Positions 32,975 to 41,890 of a stretch of DNA of 64,000 nt are shown one piece after another. Origin of the DNA: Cellulomonas sp. 73-92 (GTDB lineage Bacteria; Actinomycetota; Actinomycetes; Actinomycetales; Cellulomonadaceae); the NCBI RefSeq assembly GCF_001898175.1, contig NZ_MKTH01000008.1:310001-374000 (forward strand), given 5' to 3'. The position numbers were made by a program, and so were the translations under genes. The notes beneath the pieces were generated by a model, which worked only from the letters and a program-made list of their open reading frames with translations, was not told the origin of the DNA and ran no database searches. Position 1 is the stretch's first letter. Every line of letters starts with the position of its first letter.

Positions 32975-33919
32975 TCAGCCGCAGCAGCCCTCGCCGTCGG
33001 GCGTGTGGGCCTCGTCGGGGCTGCGTCGCGCCCGGGTGCGCTCGGCGCGAGCCGCGAGCTCGTCGTCCGGCGGGTAGACGACCTCCTCGAGCGTGAGGCC
33101 GTGCGCCTCGACGACCGCCGCCGCGGCGTCGCGCGCCCCGGCCGCCAGCAGGGCCGCCGGCCAGTCGACGGGCCGCCGCCGCTCGCCCACCGCCAGGCAC
33201 GCCCCGACGAGGGACCGCACCATCGAGTGGCAGAACGCGTCGGCACGCACGGTCGCCACCACCAGCCCCGCGTCGGCGCCCTCGGTGGGCCGTGCCCAGG
33301 AGAGCTGCTCGAGCGTGCGGATGGTCGTCGCGTGCGGCCGCGGCTTGCAGAAGGCGGCGAAGTCGTGCCGCCCCACCAGCAGGCGGGCCGCGGCGTCCAT
33401 GGCCGTCACGTCCAGGGGTCGGCGCCGCCACAGCACCTCACCGCGCCGCAGCGGGTCGCGCCGGCCGTGCTCGTCGCACACGCGGTACGCGTAGCGGCGG
33501 CCCAGCGCGGAGAACCGGGCGTCGAAGCCGTCCGGGGCCGGCCCGGCGCGGCGCACGACGAGGTCGGCCGGCAGCACGCCGCCGAGGCGGTCGACGAGGG
33601 CGACGAAGGGGTCCCGGCCCGACCGGCCCCGCGCCGCCACCAGGGCCTCGGGGGTCACGTCCAGGTGTGCCACCTGGCCGCGGGCGTGCACGCCCGCGTC
33701 GGTGCGCCCGGCGACCGTCAACCGGGGCGTGCCCTCCCCCCGGCGCTCGGTGCCGAGGACCGTCGCGAGCGCCTCCTCGAGCGTGCCCTGCACGGTGCGC
33801 AGGCCGGGCTGCACCGCCCACCCGGCGAAGCCGGTGCCGTCGTAGGAGAGATCGAGCCGCACCCGCACCGCCGGCACGGTGTCCCCCGACGCCGTCGCCA
33901 GGTCGTCGGTGCTCGTCAC
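32975..33919 (-). CDS. truA: tRNA pseudouridine(38-40) synthase TruA
   Basis: Modifies U38-U40 in the anticodon stem of many tRNAs. 314 residues from the GTG at 33919. Signature: [10 protein letters not shown] (25-34), catalytic Asp74 in [37 protein letters not shown] and [16 protein letters not shown]. Upstream in-frame codons allow a longer N-terminus, but GTG 33919 agrees with the usual length. It is the last member of the rplQ-truA cluster; here a hydrolase and a ROK gene lie between rplQ and truA. The C-terminus ends in an unusual GCCG. Confidence 0.94.
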   Translation of the reverse strand: MTSTDDLATASGDTVPAVRVRLDLSYDGTGFAGWAVQPGLRTVQGTLEEALATVLGTERRGEGTPRLTVAGRTDAGVHARGQVAHLDVTPEALVAARGRSGRDPFVALVDRLGGVLPADLVVRRAGPAPDGFDARFSALGRRYAYRVCDEHGRRDPLRRGEVLWRRRPLDVTAMDAAARLLVGRHDFAAFCKPRPHATTIRTLEQLSWARPTEGADAGLVVATVRADAFCHSMVRSLVGACLAVGERRRPVDWPAALLAAGARDAAAAVVEAHGLTLEEVVYPPDDELAARAERTRARRSPDEAHTPDGEGCCG

Positions 33920-33992
33920 GCGCCCACCGTAGCCGCTGCGCGGGCCCGTCCCGGCGCCGGCCACCGCCATCCCCACGGGGAGCCGTCGGCGC

Positions 33993-33998
33993 TACCGT
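33993..33998 (+). promoter_or_regulatory. Putative -10 box for leaderless ROK-family gene
   Basis: TACCGT, 6 nt before the GTG at 34005 with no Shine-Dalgarno, consistent with a leaderless transcript. Confidence 0.4.
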
Positions 33999-34004
33999 GG
34001 CCGC

Positions 34005-34772
34005 GTGCCGGACAGCCACCACGCCCCGTTCACGCTCGCGGTCGACTGCGGCGGCGGCGGGATCAAGGCCTCCGTCCTCGACGCCGCGGGGACGCTGCAC
34101 GCCCCGCCCGGCCGCGTGCCGACGCCCTACCCGCTGCCCCCGGAGCGGCTCGTCGAGACGATCGCCGCGATGGCGGAGCACCTCCCCCGGTTCGACCGCG
34201 TGACGGTCGGCATGCCGGGGATGATCCGGCACGGCGTGGTCGTCGCGACGCCGCACTACGTGACCCGGTCGGGTCCCCGGTCCGCCGTGCTGCCCGAGCT
34301 CGTCGACGCATGGTCGGGGTGCGACGTGCAGGCGCTCGTCGAGGCACGCCTGTCGGCCCCGACGCTCGTCCTCAACGACGCCGAGGTGCACGGCGCCGGC
34401 GTCGTCTCGGGCACCGGCGTCGAGCTCGTCCTGACCTTCGGCACCGGCCTGGGCTCGGCGCTCTTCGACGGCGGCCGGATCGCACCGCACCTCGAGTGGT
34501 CGCACGCGCCCGTCCGCTGGGGCACCACGTACGACGAGTACATCGGCCAGCCCGAGCGTGTCCGCCTCGGCGACGCGCTCTGGTCGCGCCGGGTGCGGCG
34601 GGTCGTCGAGGGGCTCCGGCCGGTGTTCCGCTGGGACCGCGTCTACCTGGGTGGCGGCAACGCGCGCCGCATCACGGCGGCCGTGCTCGACCGGCTCGGC
34701 GACGAGGTCGTCGTCGTGCCGAACGAGGCGGGCATCGTCGGCGGCGTGCGTGCCTGGACGCTCACCGAGTAG
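34005..34772 (+). CDS. ROK-family sugar kinase, polyphosphate-glucokinase-like
   Basis: A 255-residue ASKHA-fold protein. Phosphate-1 loop is AVDCGGGGIKASVLD (13-27), then VTVGMPGMIRHGVVVATPHY, catalytic Asp in LVLNDAEVHG, phosphate-2 LTFGTGLGSALF and adenosine-binding YLGGGNARRI. No helix-turn-helix, so it is an enzyme and not a repressor. The length and IKASVLD and PGMIRHG segments resemble the PPGK group that phosphorylates glucose with polyphosphate or ATP, but the zinc site is absent and substrate is inferred. Its end overlaps the convergent hydrolase gene by 11 nt. Confidence 0.82.
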   Translation: MPDSHHAPFTLAVDCGGGGIKASVLDAAGTLHAPPGRVPTPYPLPPERLVETIAAMAEHLPRFDRVTVGMPGMIRHGVVVATPHYVTRSGPRSAVLPELVDAWSGCDVQALVEARLSAPTLVLNDAEVHGAGVVSGTGVELVLTFGTGLGSALFDGGRIAPHLEWSHAPVRWGTTYDEYIGQPERVRLGDALWSRRVRRVVEGLRPVFRWDRVYLGGGNARRITAAVLDRLGDEVVVVPNEAGIVGGVRAWTLTE

Positions 34773-35547
34773 CCACGCGCTCCCGCTCTTCGGCCACGGC
34801 GAGGGCCTCGAGCACCGCACGGCCGAACCGCGTCGGGCGGACGAGACTGACCAGGTGCGTCGCTCCGGGGACGACGACCAGGCGGCCGTCCCGGCAGGCG
34901 GCGAGGAACGCCCGCTCCTCGCCGCGGAAGTGGTCGAACCGGCCGTTGACGAGCCATACCGGCGCCACGACCCGGCGCAGGTCGCCCAGCACGTCGACGC
35001 CCCGCAGCGCCCGCAGCACCGGGCTCATCACCCCGAGCGCGAAGCCCCCGGCGCCCGCGTCGGCCGCTCCCGCCGGTGGGAGGGCCAGCCGGACGAACAG
35101 GTCGTTGAGCCCTGCCCCACCGTCCGGCAGCCGCAGGATGAGGTGCGAGGCGAGGTCCCAGGCGCCCACCACCGCGGCGTGCGGGCGCGTGCAGCACGAC
35201 GCCGCCACGAGGCCCGCCACCTGCTCCGGGTGCCGCGCCGCGTGCGCGATGCCGACGTAGCCGCCGAGCGAGAGCCCGACGACGAGCGCCCGGCCGCCGA
35301 CCTCGTCGACCGCCGCCCGCACGGCCTCGACCGCGCCGTCGAGCGTGAAGGGCTCGTCGGTCCGCTCCCCGTGACCCGGCAGGTCCACCGCCAGCGCCCG
35401 ATGCCCGAACGCCGCGACGGTCGCCAGCTGCGCGCGCCACATCGTCCGGCTGGTCCGCAGGCCGTGGAGGAACACGACGGGCAGCCCGCCCGGCCCGGTC
35501 CGGCTCACGTCCCCGGCCGGCACCGTGCTCGCGCCCCCGCTGGCCAC
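34762..35547 (-). CDS. Alpha/beta-fold hydrolase
   Basis: A 261-residue serine hydrolase. The oxyanion segment is VVFLHGLRTSRTMW (about 24-37), the nucleophile elbow GLSLGGYVG (Ser near 95), the acid Asp in VNGRFDHFRG and the His in VPGATHLVSL. No signal peptide, so cytoplasmic. The substrate cannot be told. GGGAGG lies 7 nt before the GTG at 35547. Convergent overlap of 11 nt with the ROK gene. Confidence 0.88.
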   Translation of the reverse strand: MASGGASTVPAGDVSRTGPGGLPVVFLHGLRTSRTMWRAQLATVAAFGHRALAVDLPGHGERTDEPFTLDGAVEAVRAAVDEVGGRALVVGLSLGGYVGIAHAARHPEQVAGLVAASCCTRPHAAVVGAWDLASHLILRLPDGGAGLNDLFVRLALPPAGAADAGAGGFALGVMSPVLRALRGVDVLGDLRRVVAPVWLVNGRFDHFRGEERAFLAACRDGRLVVVPGATHLVSLVRPTRFGRAVLEALAVAEERERVATR

Positions 35548-35664
35548 GTCACGCCCTCCCGCGTCGTCGACGGCATGCGTGCGCCCTGCACCGCCCTGTC
35601 GCTACGTCGAAGTATCGCCGCCGAGCGGTGAGGCCGGGCCCCGGGCAACGCGTTCCACCATGCA

Positions 35665-35698
35665 CGAAGGCCCGGACCCTGGCGGGTCCGGGCCTTCG
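35665..35698 (-). terminator. Terminator hairpin after rplQ
   Basis: CGAAGGCCCGGACCC and its exact complement, 15-bp perfect stem with a TGGC loop, 15 nt downstream of the rplQ stop. No T-run follows on the minus strand, as is often so in high-GC actinobacteria. Confidence 0.8.
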
Positions 35699-35713
35699 AC
35701 GCGATCGGTCGGG

Positions 35714-36289
35714 TCAGGCCTTGTCGGCCTCGTCCGCGACGGTCTCGTCGGCCTCGGCTGGGGCCTCCTCGCCGGCGGCCTCCTCGATCACCGTCTCGTC
35801 GCCAGGAGCCTCGGCGTCGGCGACGGGCTCCTCGACCGGAGCCTCCTCGACGACCTCGATCGCCGTCGGCTTCGGCGCGGCCTTGGCGGTGGCCTTCGTC
35901 GCCTCGCGGACGACGGCCTGCTTCGGCGAGACCGGCTCGAGCACGAGCTCGATGACCGCCATGGGGGCGTTGTCGCCCTTGCGGGGGCCGACCTTGACGA
36001 TGCGGGTGTAGCCGCCGTTGCGCTCGGCCATCGCGGGCGCGATCTCCGTGAACAGGACGTGCACGACGCCCTTGTCCTTGACGACGGTCATGACGCGACG
36101 GCGGGAGTGCAGGTCACCGCGCTTGGCGAACGAGACGAGGCGCTCGGCGAGCGGGCGCAGGCGCTTGGCCTTGGCCTCGGTCGTCGTGATCCGCTTGTGC
36201 TCGAACAGCTGCGTCGCGAGGTTCGCGAGGATCAGCCGCTCGTGCGCCGGTCCGCCACCGAGCCGGGGACCCTTGGTGGGCGTGGGCAT
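35714..36289 (-). CDS. rplQ: 50S ribosomal protein L17
   Basis: Large-subunit protein at the back of the exit tunnel. The conserved part (about 1-118) reads [20 protein letters not shown], then [29 protein letters not shown] and [19 protein letters not shown] in pieces. Residues about 119-191 are an Ala/Glu/Val-rich acidic tail found in variable form in other actinobacteria; it is not part of the fold. Last gene of the alpha operon, followed by a strong hairpin. Confidence 0.96.
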   Translation of the reverse strand: MPTPTKGPRLGGGPAHERLILANLATQLFEHKRITTTEAKAKRLRPLAERLVSFAKRGDLHSRRRVMTVVKDKGVVHVLFTEIAPAMAERNGGYTRIVKVGPRKGDNAPMAVIELVLEPVSPKQAVVREATKATAKAAPKPTAIEVVEEAPVEEPVADAEAPGDETVIEEAAGEEAPAEADETVADEADKA

Positions 36290-36361
36290 GGTCTTCTCAC
36301 TCCTTGGTTCTGTGATGGGCTACGCGGCCGGCACCGTCGGTCCCGTCCGCGTTCCCCGGCT

Positions 36362-37369
36362 TCAGTACTGCTCGTCGTCCGAGAAGTCCGCCTCGTCGTC
36401 GCCGTAGTAGGCGTCGCCGGTCGCGAAGTCCAGCGGGCTGTCCTTGAGCGCCAGGCCCAGCTCGGCCAGCTTCTCCTTGACCTCGGTGATCGACTTGGCA
36501 CCGAAGTTGCGGATGTCGAGCAGGTCGGCCTCCGAGCGGGCGACGAGCTCGCCCACCGTGTGGATGCCCTCGCGCTTGAGGCAGTTGTACGAACGGATCG
36601 TCAGCTGCAGGTCCTCGATCGGCAGCGCCAGGTCCGCGGCGAGGGCCGCGTCCGTCGGCGACGGGCCGATCTCGATGCCCTCCGCCTCGACGTTGAGCTC
36701 GCGGGCCAGGCCGAACAGCTCGACCAGGGTCTTGCCGGCCGAGGCCAGCGCGTCCCGCGGGCTGATCGCCGGCTTGGTCTCGACGTCGACGACCAGCTTG
36801 TCGAAGTCGGTGCGCTGCTCGACGCGGGTCGCCTCGACCTTGTACGTCACCTTGAGCACCGGCGAGTAGATCGAGTCGACCGGGATCCGGCCGATCTCCG
36901 CGTCCATCGACTTGTTCTGGCTGGCCGAGACGTAGCCGCGGCCGCGCTCGACGGTCAGCTCGATCTCGAGCTTGCCCTTGTCGTTGAGGGTCGCCAGGTG
37001 CAGGTCGGAGTTGTGCACCTCGACACCGGCCGGCGGCACGATGTCCGCCGCGGTCACCTCGCCGGCACCCTGCTTGCGCAGGTACATCACCACGGGCTCG
37101 TCGTTCTCCGACGACACCACGAGGCTCTTGATGTTGAGGATGAGCTCGGTGACGTCCTCCTTGACGCCCGGAACCGTCGAGAACTCGTGCAGCACGCCGT
37201 CGATGCGGATGCTCGTCACGGCCGCGCCCGGGATGGACGAGAGCAGCGTGCGACGCAGCGAGTTGCCGAGCGTGTAGCCGAAGCCCGGCTCGAGCGGCTC
37301 GATGGAGAACCGGGAGCGGTACTCCGAGATGACCTCTTCGGTCAGGGTGGGGCGCTGTGCGATGAGCAC
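36362..37369 (-). CDS. rpoA: DNA-directed RNA polymerase subunit alpha
   Basis: Assembly platform of RNA polymerase, 335 residues. The N-terminal dimer domain (about 1-230) includes [22 protein letters not shown]; the C-terminal DNA-binding domain (about 250-315) includes [17 protein letters not shown] and [17 protein letters not shown], which contact promoter UP elements and regulators. An acidic tail [12 protein letters not shown] ends it. The GTG at 37369 follows GAGG at 10 nt. A hairpin (37427-37460) separates it from rpsK. Confidence 0.98.
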   Translation of the reverse strand: MLIAQRPTLTEEVISEYRSRFSIEPLEPGFGYTLGNSLRRTLLSSIPGAAVTSIRIDGVLHEFSTVPGVKEDVTELILNIKSLVVSSENDEPVVMYLRKQGAGEVTAADIVPPAGVEVHNSDLHLATLNDKGKLEIELTVERGRGYVSASQNKSMDAEIGRIPVDSIYSPVLKVTYKVEATRVEQRTDFDKLVVDVETKPAISPRDALASAGKTLVELFGLARELNVEAEGIEIGPSPTDAALAADLALPIEDLQLTIRSYNCLKREGIHTVGELVARSEADLLDIRNFGAKSITEVKEKLAELGLALKDSPLDFATGDAYYGDDEADFSDDEQY

Positions 37370-37426
37370 GGTGGGGTTTCCTCTCCGCGGGCGTCCGCCA
37401 TATGACGCTCCGCAGTCAACTGCTGA

Positions 37427-37460
37427 AGGCCGGCCCGGTCTCGGTCCACCGGGCCGGCCT
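37427..37460 (-). terminator. Hairpin between rpsK and rpoA
   Basis: AGGCCGGCCCGGT and its exact complement, 13-bp stem, 8-nt loop, 20 nt after the rpsK stop. It could lower read-through from ribosomal genes into rpoA or be a processing site. Confidence 0.6.
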
Positions 37461-37480
37461 CACGTGCTGGGAACGGCTGG

Positions 37481-37891
37481 TCAGACGCGGCGGCGCTTGG
37501 GTGGGCGGCACCCGTTGTGCGCCTGCGGCGTCACGTCCTGGATCGAGCCGACCTCGAGGCCGGCAGACTGCAGCGAGCGGATCGCCGTCTCGCGGCCCGA
37601 GCCCGGGCCCTTGACGAAGACGTCGACCTTGCGCATGCCGTGCTCCTGGGCCTTGCGCGCGGCCGCCTCGGCGGCCAGGCCGGCCGCGAACGGCGTCGAC
37701 TTGCGCGAGCCCTTGAAGCCGACGTCGCCGCCGGACGCCCACGCGATCACCGCACCGGACGGGTCGGTGATGGAGACGATGGTGTTGTTGAACGTGCTCT
37801 TGATGTGCGCCTGGCCGTGGGAGACGTTCTTCTTCTCCTTGCGGCGCGGCTTGCGCGCGGTGCTCGCGGTGGAGCGGGTCTTAGGGGGCAT
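37481..37891 (-). CDS. rpsK: 30S ribosomal protein S11
   Basis: Platform protein that lines the mRNA exit path with S7. 136 residues: [46 protein letters not shown] and the end [22 protein letters not shown] (all in pieces) are diagnostic. A lysine/arginine-rich N-terminus ([20 protein letters not shown]) precedes the core. Second gene of the alpha operon after rpsM; no rpsD follows here, as is usual for many actinobacteria. Confidence 0.97.
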   Translation of the reverse strand: MPPKTRSTASTARKPRRKEKKNVSHGQAHIKSTFNNTIVSITDPSGAVIAWASGGDVGFKGSRKSTPFAAGLAAEAAARKAQEHGMRKVDVFVKGPGSGRETAIRSLQSAGLEVGSIQDVTPQAHNGCRPPKRRRV

Positions 37892-37930
37892 CTGCTTCTT
37901 TCCTCAGGTCTACGGGGCGTGCCGGCGGGG

Positions 37931-38311
37931 CTACTTGCGCCCGGCCTTCTTCTTGCCGGCCACGGTGCGCTTCGGGCCCTTGCGCGTGCGGGCGTTGGTC
38001 TTGGTGCGCTGACCACGCACCGGCAGGCCGCGGCGGTGGCGCAGGCCCTGGTAGCAGCCGATCTCGACCTTGCGGCGGATGTCGGCGGCGACCTCGCGGC
38101 GCAGGTCGCCCTCGAGCTTGAAGTTCGCCTCGAGGTAGTCACGCAGCGTGACCAGCTGGGCGTCGTCGAGGTCCTTGACCCGGATGTCCGGGCTGATGCC
38201 CGTCGCCGTCAGGGTCTCGGTCGCGCGCGTGCGACCGACCCCGTAGATGTAGGTGAGCGCGATCTCTACCCGCTTCTCGCGGGGGAGGTCCACGCCGATA
38301 AGACGTGCCAT
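37931..38311 (-). CDS. rpsM: 30S ribosomal protein S13
   Basis: Head protein forming bridges B1a/B1b with L5 and touching P-site tRNA with its basic tail. 126 residues: [32 protein letters not shown] (in pieces), then [33 protein letters not shown] and a lysine-rich end KKKAGRK. Start ATG at 38311. Begins the alpha operon. Confidence 0.98.
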   Translation of the reverse strand: MARLIGVDLPREKRVEIALTYIYGVGRTRATETLTATGISPDIRVKDLDDAQLVTLRDYLEANFKLEGDLRREVAADIRRKVEIGCYQGLRHRRGLPVRGQRTKTNARTRKGPKRTVAGKKKAGRK

Positions 38312-38471
38312 GTGCCTGATGGCTCCTGTACTTCGTCGGAGGTCTGCCGCACCGTCCTCCCGCTGTCACGGGCCCCGGCCTCCGAGCCGGGGGTTCACCG
38401 GGCCTCGTCGGACGACGAACCCGGAGCGGCGGTGCGCTGGTCCGGCCCTCACGGGCCGGCGGTGAGGCTGC
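38312..38471 (-). other. rpmJ-rpsM intergenic region with two hairpins
   Basis: No gene. CCCCGGC-CTCCGA-GCCGGGG (38373-38392) and CCGGCCC-TCAC-GGGCCGG (38442-38459) can each form a 7-bp stem in the transcript. They could act as attenuators between the spc and alpha units. Confidence 0.5.
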
Positions 38472-38585
38472 TCAGCCCTGGCGCTGCTTGTGGCGCTGGT
38501 TCTCGCAGATCACCATGACGCGACCGTGCCGGCGGATCACCTTGCACTTGTCGCAGATCTTCTTGACGCTCGGCTTGACCTTCAT
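38472..38585 (-). CDS. rpmJ: 50S ribosomal protein L36
   Basis: A 37-residue protein: [20 protein letters not shown] at the start, [15 protein letters not shown] at the end. Cys11, Cys14, Cys27 and His32 form the zinc ribbon, so this is the zinc-binding (C+) paralogue. ATG at 38585. Between infA and rpsM, its standard place. Confidence 0.97.
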   Translation of the reverse strand: MKVKPSVKKICDKCKVIRRHGRVMVICENQRHKQRQG

Positions 38586-38646
38586 CGTGTTTCCCATCGC
38601 CGCCGTCCGTCCCGCCCAGGGGCGGTCGACGACGTTGCTCGTGTGC

Positions 38647-38868
38647 CTACTTGTAGCGGTAGACGATGCGACCGCGGGACAGGTCGTAGGGGCTCAGCTC
38701 CACCACCACGCGGTCCTCGGGGAGGATCCGGATGTAGTGCTGGCGCATCTTCCCCGAGATGTGCGCGAGAACCCTGTGCCCGTTGCTCAGCTCCACGCGA
38801 AACATCGCGTTCGGCAACGCCTCGACCACCGAGCCCTCGATCTCGATGACCCCGTCCTTCTTCGCCAT
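38647..38868 (-). CDS. infA: Translation initiation factor IF-1
   Basis: Binds the ribosomal A site during initiation. 73 residues of OB fold: [40 protein letters not shown] and [13 protein letters not shown]. Length and sequence are standard. A TATGAT hexamer lies about 140 nt upstream over the end of map and may be its promoter. Confidence 0.98.
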   Translation of the reverse strand: MAKKDGVIEIEGSVVEALPNAMFRVELSNGHRVLAHISGKMRQHYIRILPEDRVVVELSPYDLSRGRIVYRYK

Positions 38869-39010
38869 GTCCTCCGCTTACCCTCGATCCGAACGGCGCG
38901 CCCACGCCCGGGTCACGCCGGATGGCGGACGACGACACGTGGACTGGTGTGCTCACGCCCCAACTCCCGTCTTCCGGGCACAGTCAAGGGACGGCACACA
39001 CCAACGAGCG

Positions 39011-39016
39011 ATCATA
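39011..39016 (-). promoter_or_regulatory. Putative -10 box upstream of infA
   Basis: TATGAT on the minus strand, overlapping the map stop codon and about 140 nt before infA. It matches the consensus closely, but I see no good -35 at 17-18 nt; the preceding TGGGG could help as an extended element. Confidence 0.35.
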
Positions 39017-39839
39017 CCCCATCGGCGCCGGCGGCCACGCCGCCCGTCGGCAGCCAGGGCGCCAGCCCGGCCGCCCCGCCGTCCCGCGCGGTGAGCACCC
39101 AGAGCCGGCCGTCGGGCAGCACCGCGACGGTGTGCTCCCAGTGCGCGGCGCGCGAGCCGTCGTCGGTCGTCACCGTCCAGCCGTCGGCCAGCTCGTGGGT
39201 GTCCGGTCCGCCCCGGGTGAGCATCGGCTCGACGGCGACGACGAGACCGGGCTGCACCCGTGCACCGCGGTCCCGCGAGCGGTAGTTCGGCACGTCCGGC
39301 GGCTGGTGCATCGCCGTCCCGATCCCGTGTCCCACGTACTCCTCGACGATCCCGAACCGGTCGCCGACCAGGTCGTCGACCGCCTGGCCCACCGCCGACG
39401 TGCGCGCGGCGCCGTGCAGCGCGGCGATGCCGGCCCACATCGCGGCCTCGGTGGTCGCGACGAGGTCGACGTCCTGCGGGTCGGCGGGCGGCAGCACCGT
39501 GCTGAAGGCGCTGTCGCCGTGCCACCCGTCGACGATCGCGCCGCAGTCGACCGACACCACGTCACCGGGCTCGAGCACGCGCGCGCCGGGGATGCCGTGG
39601 ACCACCTCGTCGTTCACGGACACGCACAGCGTCGCCGGGTAGTCGAAGTACCCGAGGAACGACGGCGTGGCGCCGGCGCCGCGGATCACCCGCTCGGCGA
39701 CGGCGTCCAGGTCGGCCGTCGTCACGCCCGGCCGCACGGCCGCGCGCACCGCGTCCAGGGCGTCGGCGACGACGAGACCGGCGCGCCGCATGGCGCGCAC
39801 CTGCTCCGGCGTCTTGATCTGGACGCGCTCGCGGGCCAC
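39012..39839 (-). CDS. map: Methionine aminopeptidase, type I
   Basis: Removes N-terminal methionine after deformylation. The 275-residue protein has the dinuclear metal ligands in VSVDCGAIVDGWHGDSAF (two Asp), GHGIGTAMH (His), VVAVEPML (Glu) and HWEHTVAVL (Glu). A C-terminal extension of about 30 residues beyond the usual end (GAAGLAPWLPTGG...) is Gly/Ala-rich. GTG start at 39839. In the secY-adk-map-infA series as in many bacteria. Confidence 0.96.
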   Translation of the reverse strand: MARERVQIKTPEQVRAMRRAGLVVADALDAVRAAVRPGVTTADLDAVAERVIRGAGATPSFLGYFDYPATLCVSVNDEVVHGIPGARVLEPGDVVSVDCGAIVDGWHGDSAFSTVLPPADPQDVDLVATTEAAMWAGIAALHGAARTSAVGQAVDDLVGDRFGIVEEYVGHGIGTAMHQPPDVPNYRSRDRGARVQPGLVVAVEPMLTRGGPDTHELADGWTVTTDDGSRAAHWEHTVAVLPDGRLWVLTARDGGAAGLAPWLPTGGVAAGADGV

Positions 39840-39850
39840 GCGTGACGCGG

Positions 39851-40432
39851 TCAGTGCGCGAGGGCGGGGCTGATCGCCCGCACCAGACGCTCGGTCACCT
39901 CGTCGAGGTCCCCGATGCCATCCACCTGCACGAGCAGCCCGCGGTCGGCGTAGACCTTCGCGATCGGCGCCGTCTGGTCGGCGTACACGTCGAGACGGTG
40001 CCGGATGACGTCCTCGGTGTCGTCGACCCGTCGCTCGATCGCCGCGCGCTTGAGCAGCCGGTCGACGACGGCCTCCGGGTCGGCGGTGATCTCGACCACC
40101 GCGTCGAGCGGGGTGCCGGCGTCCGCCAGCATCGCGTCCAGCGCCTCGACCTGCGCCACGTTGCGCGGGTAGCCGTCGAGGAGGAAGCCCGCCTCGGCGT
40201 CCGGCCGCGCCAGCCGGTCGCGCACCAGGGCGTCGGTCAGCTCGTCGGGCACCAGCGCGCCCCTCGACGTGTAGGCGACGACCTTGCGCCCCAGCTCCGT
40301 CCCGCCGGCGATGTTCGCCCGGAAGATGTCGCCGGTCGAGATCGCCGGGACGCGCAGGCGCTCCGACAGCCGGGCCGCCTGGGTGCCCTTGCCGGCTCCG
40401 GGCGGACCGAACAGCACGAGACGAACGCTCAC
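39851..40432 (-). CDS. adk: Adenylate kinase
   Basis: Interconverts ATP, AMP and ADP. The 193-residue protein has the P loop LFGPPGAGKGTQAARL (7-22), AMP-site STGDIFRANI, LDGYPRNVAQVEAL and DDTEDVIRHRLDVY. The LID is short and lacks zinc cysteines. GTG start at 40432 overlaps the secY stop (GTGA), so it is translationally coupled to secY. Confidence 0.97.
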   Translation of the reverse strand: MSVRLVLFGPPGAGKGTQAARLSERLRVPAISTGDIFRANIAGGTELGRKVVAYTSRGALVPDELTDALVRDRLARPDAEAGFLLDGYPRNVAQVEALDAMLADAGTPLDAVVEITADPEAVVDRLLKRAAIERRVDDTEDVIRHRLDVYADQTAPIAKVYADRGLLVQVDGIGDLDEVTERLVRAISPALAH

Positions 40433-41724
40433 CTCAAGAACCCTTCGTAGTGTCGTTGCTCCAGCTGCGACTGGATCTGCTTGACCGTCTCAAGCCCGAC
40501 ACCAACGATGATGAGGATCGACGACCCGCCAAAGGGGATGTTCGTCCCGACCTTGAGCACGACGAACGCGATGGTCGGGACCAGGGCGACGAACGCCAGG
40601 TAGAGCGAGCCCGGGGCCGTGATGCGGGTGATCACGTAGTCCAGGTACTCCGACGTGGGACGCCCGGCACGGATGCCGGGGATGAACCCGCCGTACTTCT
40701 TCATGTTGTCGGAGACCTCGTCCGGGTTGAACGTGATCGCCGTGTAGAAGTAGCAGAAGAAGATGATGAGCAGCGCGTACAGCGTGATGTGCAGCGGCGA
40801 GCTCTGGTTGGCGAGGTAGCGGCTGATCCACTGCACCCAGCCCTGCTGCGGGTTGCCGAACTGCGCGATGAGGCCCGGGACCGCCAGCAGCGAGGAGGCG
40901 AAGATGATCGGGATGACGCCCGACATGTTGATCTTGATCGGGATGTAGGTGCTCGACCCGCCGTACATCCGGCGGCCCACCATCCGCTTGGCGTACTGCA
41001 CGGGGATCCGGCGCTGCGACTGCTCGACGAAGACGACGAGCCCGATGACCACGATGATGATGGCCAGCACCGCGATGAACTTGCCGGCACCGCCGTCGCC
41101 GCCCGCGATCGACCACATGTTGGAGGGGAACCGCGCCGCGATCGACGTGAAGATCAGCAGCGACATGCCGTTGCCGACGCCGCGCTCGGTGATGAGCTCG
41201 CCGAGCCACATGATGAGGCCGGTGCCGGCCGTCATGGTGATGACCATGATCGTCAGCACCATCCAGCTGGAGTTCGGGATGACGTCGACGGAGCAGCCCT
41301 GGAACAGGTTGCCGGACCGCGCCAGCGCGATGATCGTCGTCGACTGCAGCACCGCCAGGCCGATGGTCAGGTAGCGGGTGTACTGCGTGAGCTTCGTGGT
41401 GCCGGACTGACCCTCCTGGTGGAGCTCCTCGAACTTCGGGATCACCACGCGGAGCAGCTGGATGATGATGCTCGCGGTGATGTACGGCATGATCCCGAGC
41501 GAGAACACCGACAGCTGGAGCAGCGCTCCACCGCTGAACAGGTTGACGATCCCGAGCAGGTCGTTCGCCTTGGTCTGCGAGACGCACGTCTGCACGTTCG
41601 GGTACGAGACGCCCGGCGTCGGCAGGAACGAGCCGAACCGGAACACCACCATGATCCCGATGGTGAACAGCAGCTTGCGCCGCAGGTCGGGCGTCCGGAA
41701 CGCCCGCACGAATGCGCCTAGCAC
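40429..41724 (-). CDS. secY: Preprotein translocase subunit SecY
   Basis: Core of the SecYEG protein channel; 431 residues with ten predicted membrane helices. Motifs: FRFGSFLPTPGVSY at the first external loop, FSLGIMPYITASIIIQLL, the cytoplasmic loop YAKRMVGRRMYGGSSTYIPIKINMSGVIPIIFASS (in pieces) and GTSILI-like GGSSILIIVGVGLE near the end. I use the GTG at 41724, which follows AGGAGG by 4 nt; the frame is open further upstream but lacks support. Separated from rplO by 166 nt including a long hairpin. Confidence 0.97.
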   Translation of the reverse strand: MLGAFVRAFRTPDLRRKLLFTIGIMVVFRFGSFLPTPGVSYPNVQTCVSQTKANDLLGIVNLFSGGALLQLSVFSLGIMPYITASIIIQLLRVVIPKFEELHQEGQSGTTKLTQYTRYLTIGLAVLQSTTIIALARSGNLFQGCSVDVIPNSSWMVLTIMVITMTAGTGLIMWLGELITERGVGNGMSLLIFTSIAARFPSNMWSIAGGDGGAGKFIAVLAIIIVVIGLVVFVEQSQRRIPVQYAKRMVGRRMYGGSSTYIPIKINMSGVIPIIFASSLLAVPGLIAQFGNPQQGWVQWISRYLANQSSPLHITLYALLIIFFCYFYTAITFNPDEVSDNMKKYGGFIPGIRAGRPTSEYLDYVITRITAPGSLYLAFVALVPTIAFVVLKVGTNIPFGGSSILIIVGVGLETVKQIQSQLEQRHYEGFLR

Positions 41725-41834
41725 CTGACCTCCTGGTACCGCCCGAAAGCGGGTTCCGCTCCGACCAGGATGCCCTGGCCGGCCCGCTCGTGACACCTCA
41801 CGAGCACCCCGCGCACCCTAGCCGATGCCGGGAA

Positions 41835-41877
41835 CGTCCGGGGGCCCCGGCAGCACAGCCACCGCGGCCCCCGGACG
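41835..41877 (-). terminator. Long hairpin between rplO and secY
   Basis: CGTCCGGGGGCC and its exact complement, 12-bp stem with a 19-nt loop, 13 nt after the rplO stop. A further GCTCGTG/CACGAGC stem lies nearer to secY. Possible terminator or processing site at the end of the spc ribosomal-protein run. Confidence 0.55.
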
Positions 41878-41890
41878 AACGTCAGTTTCC

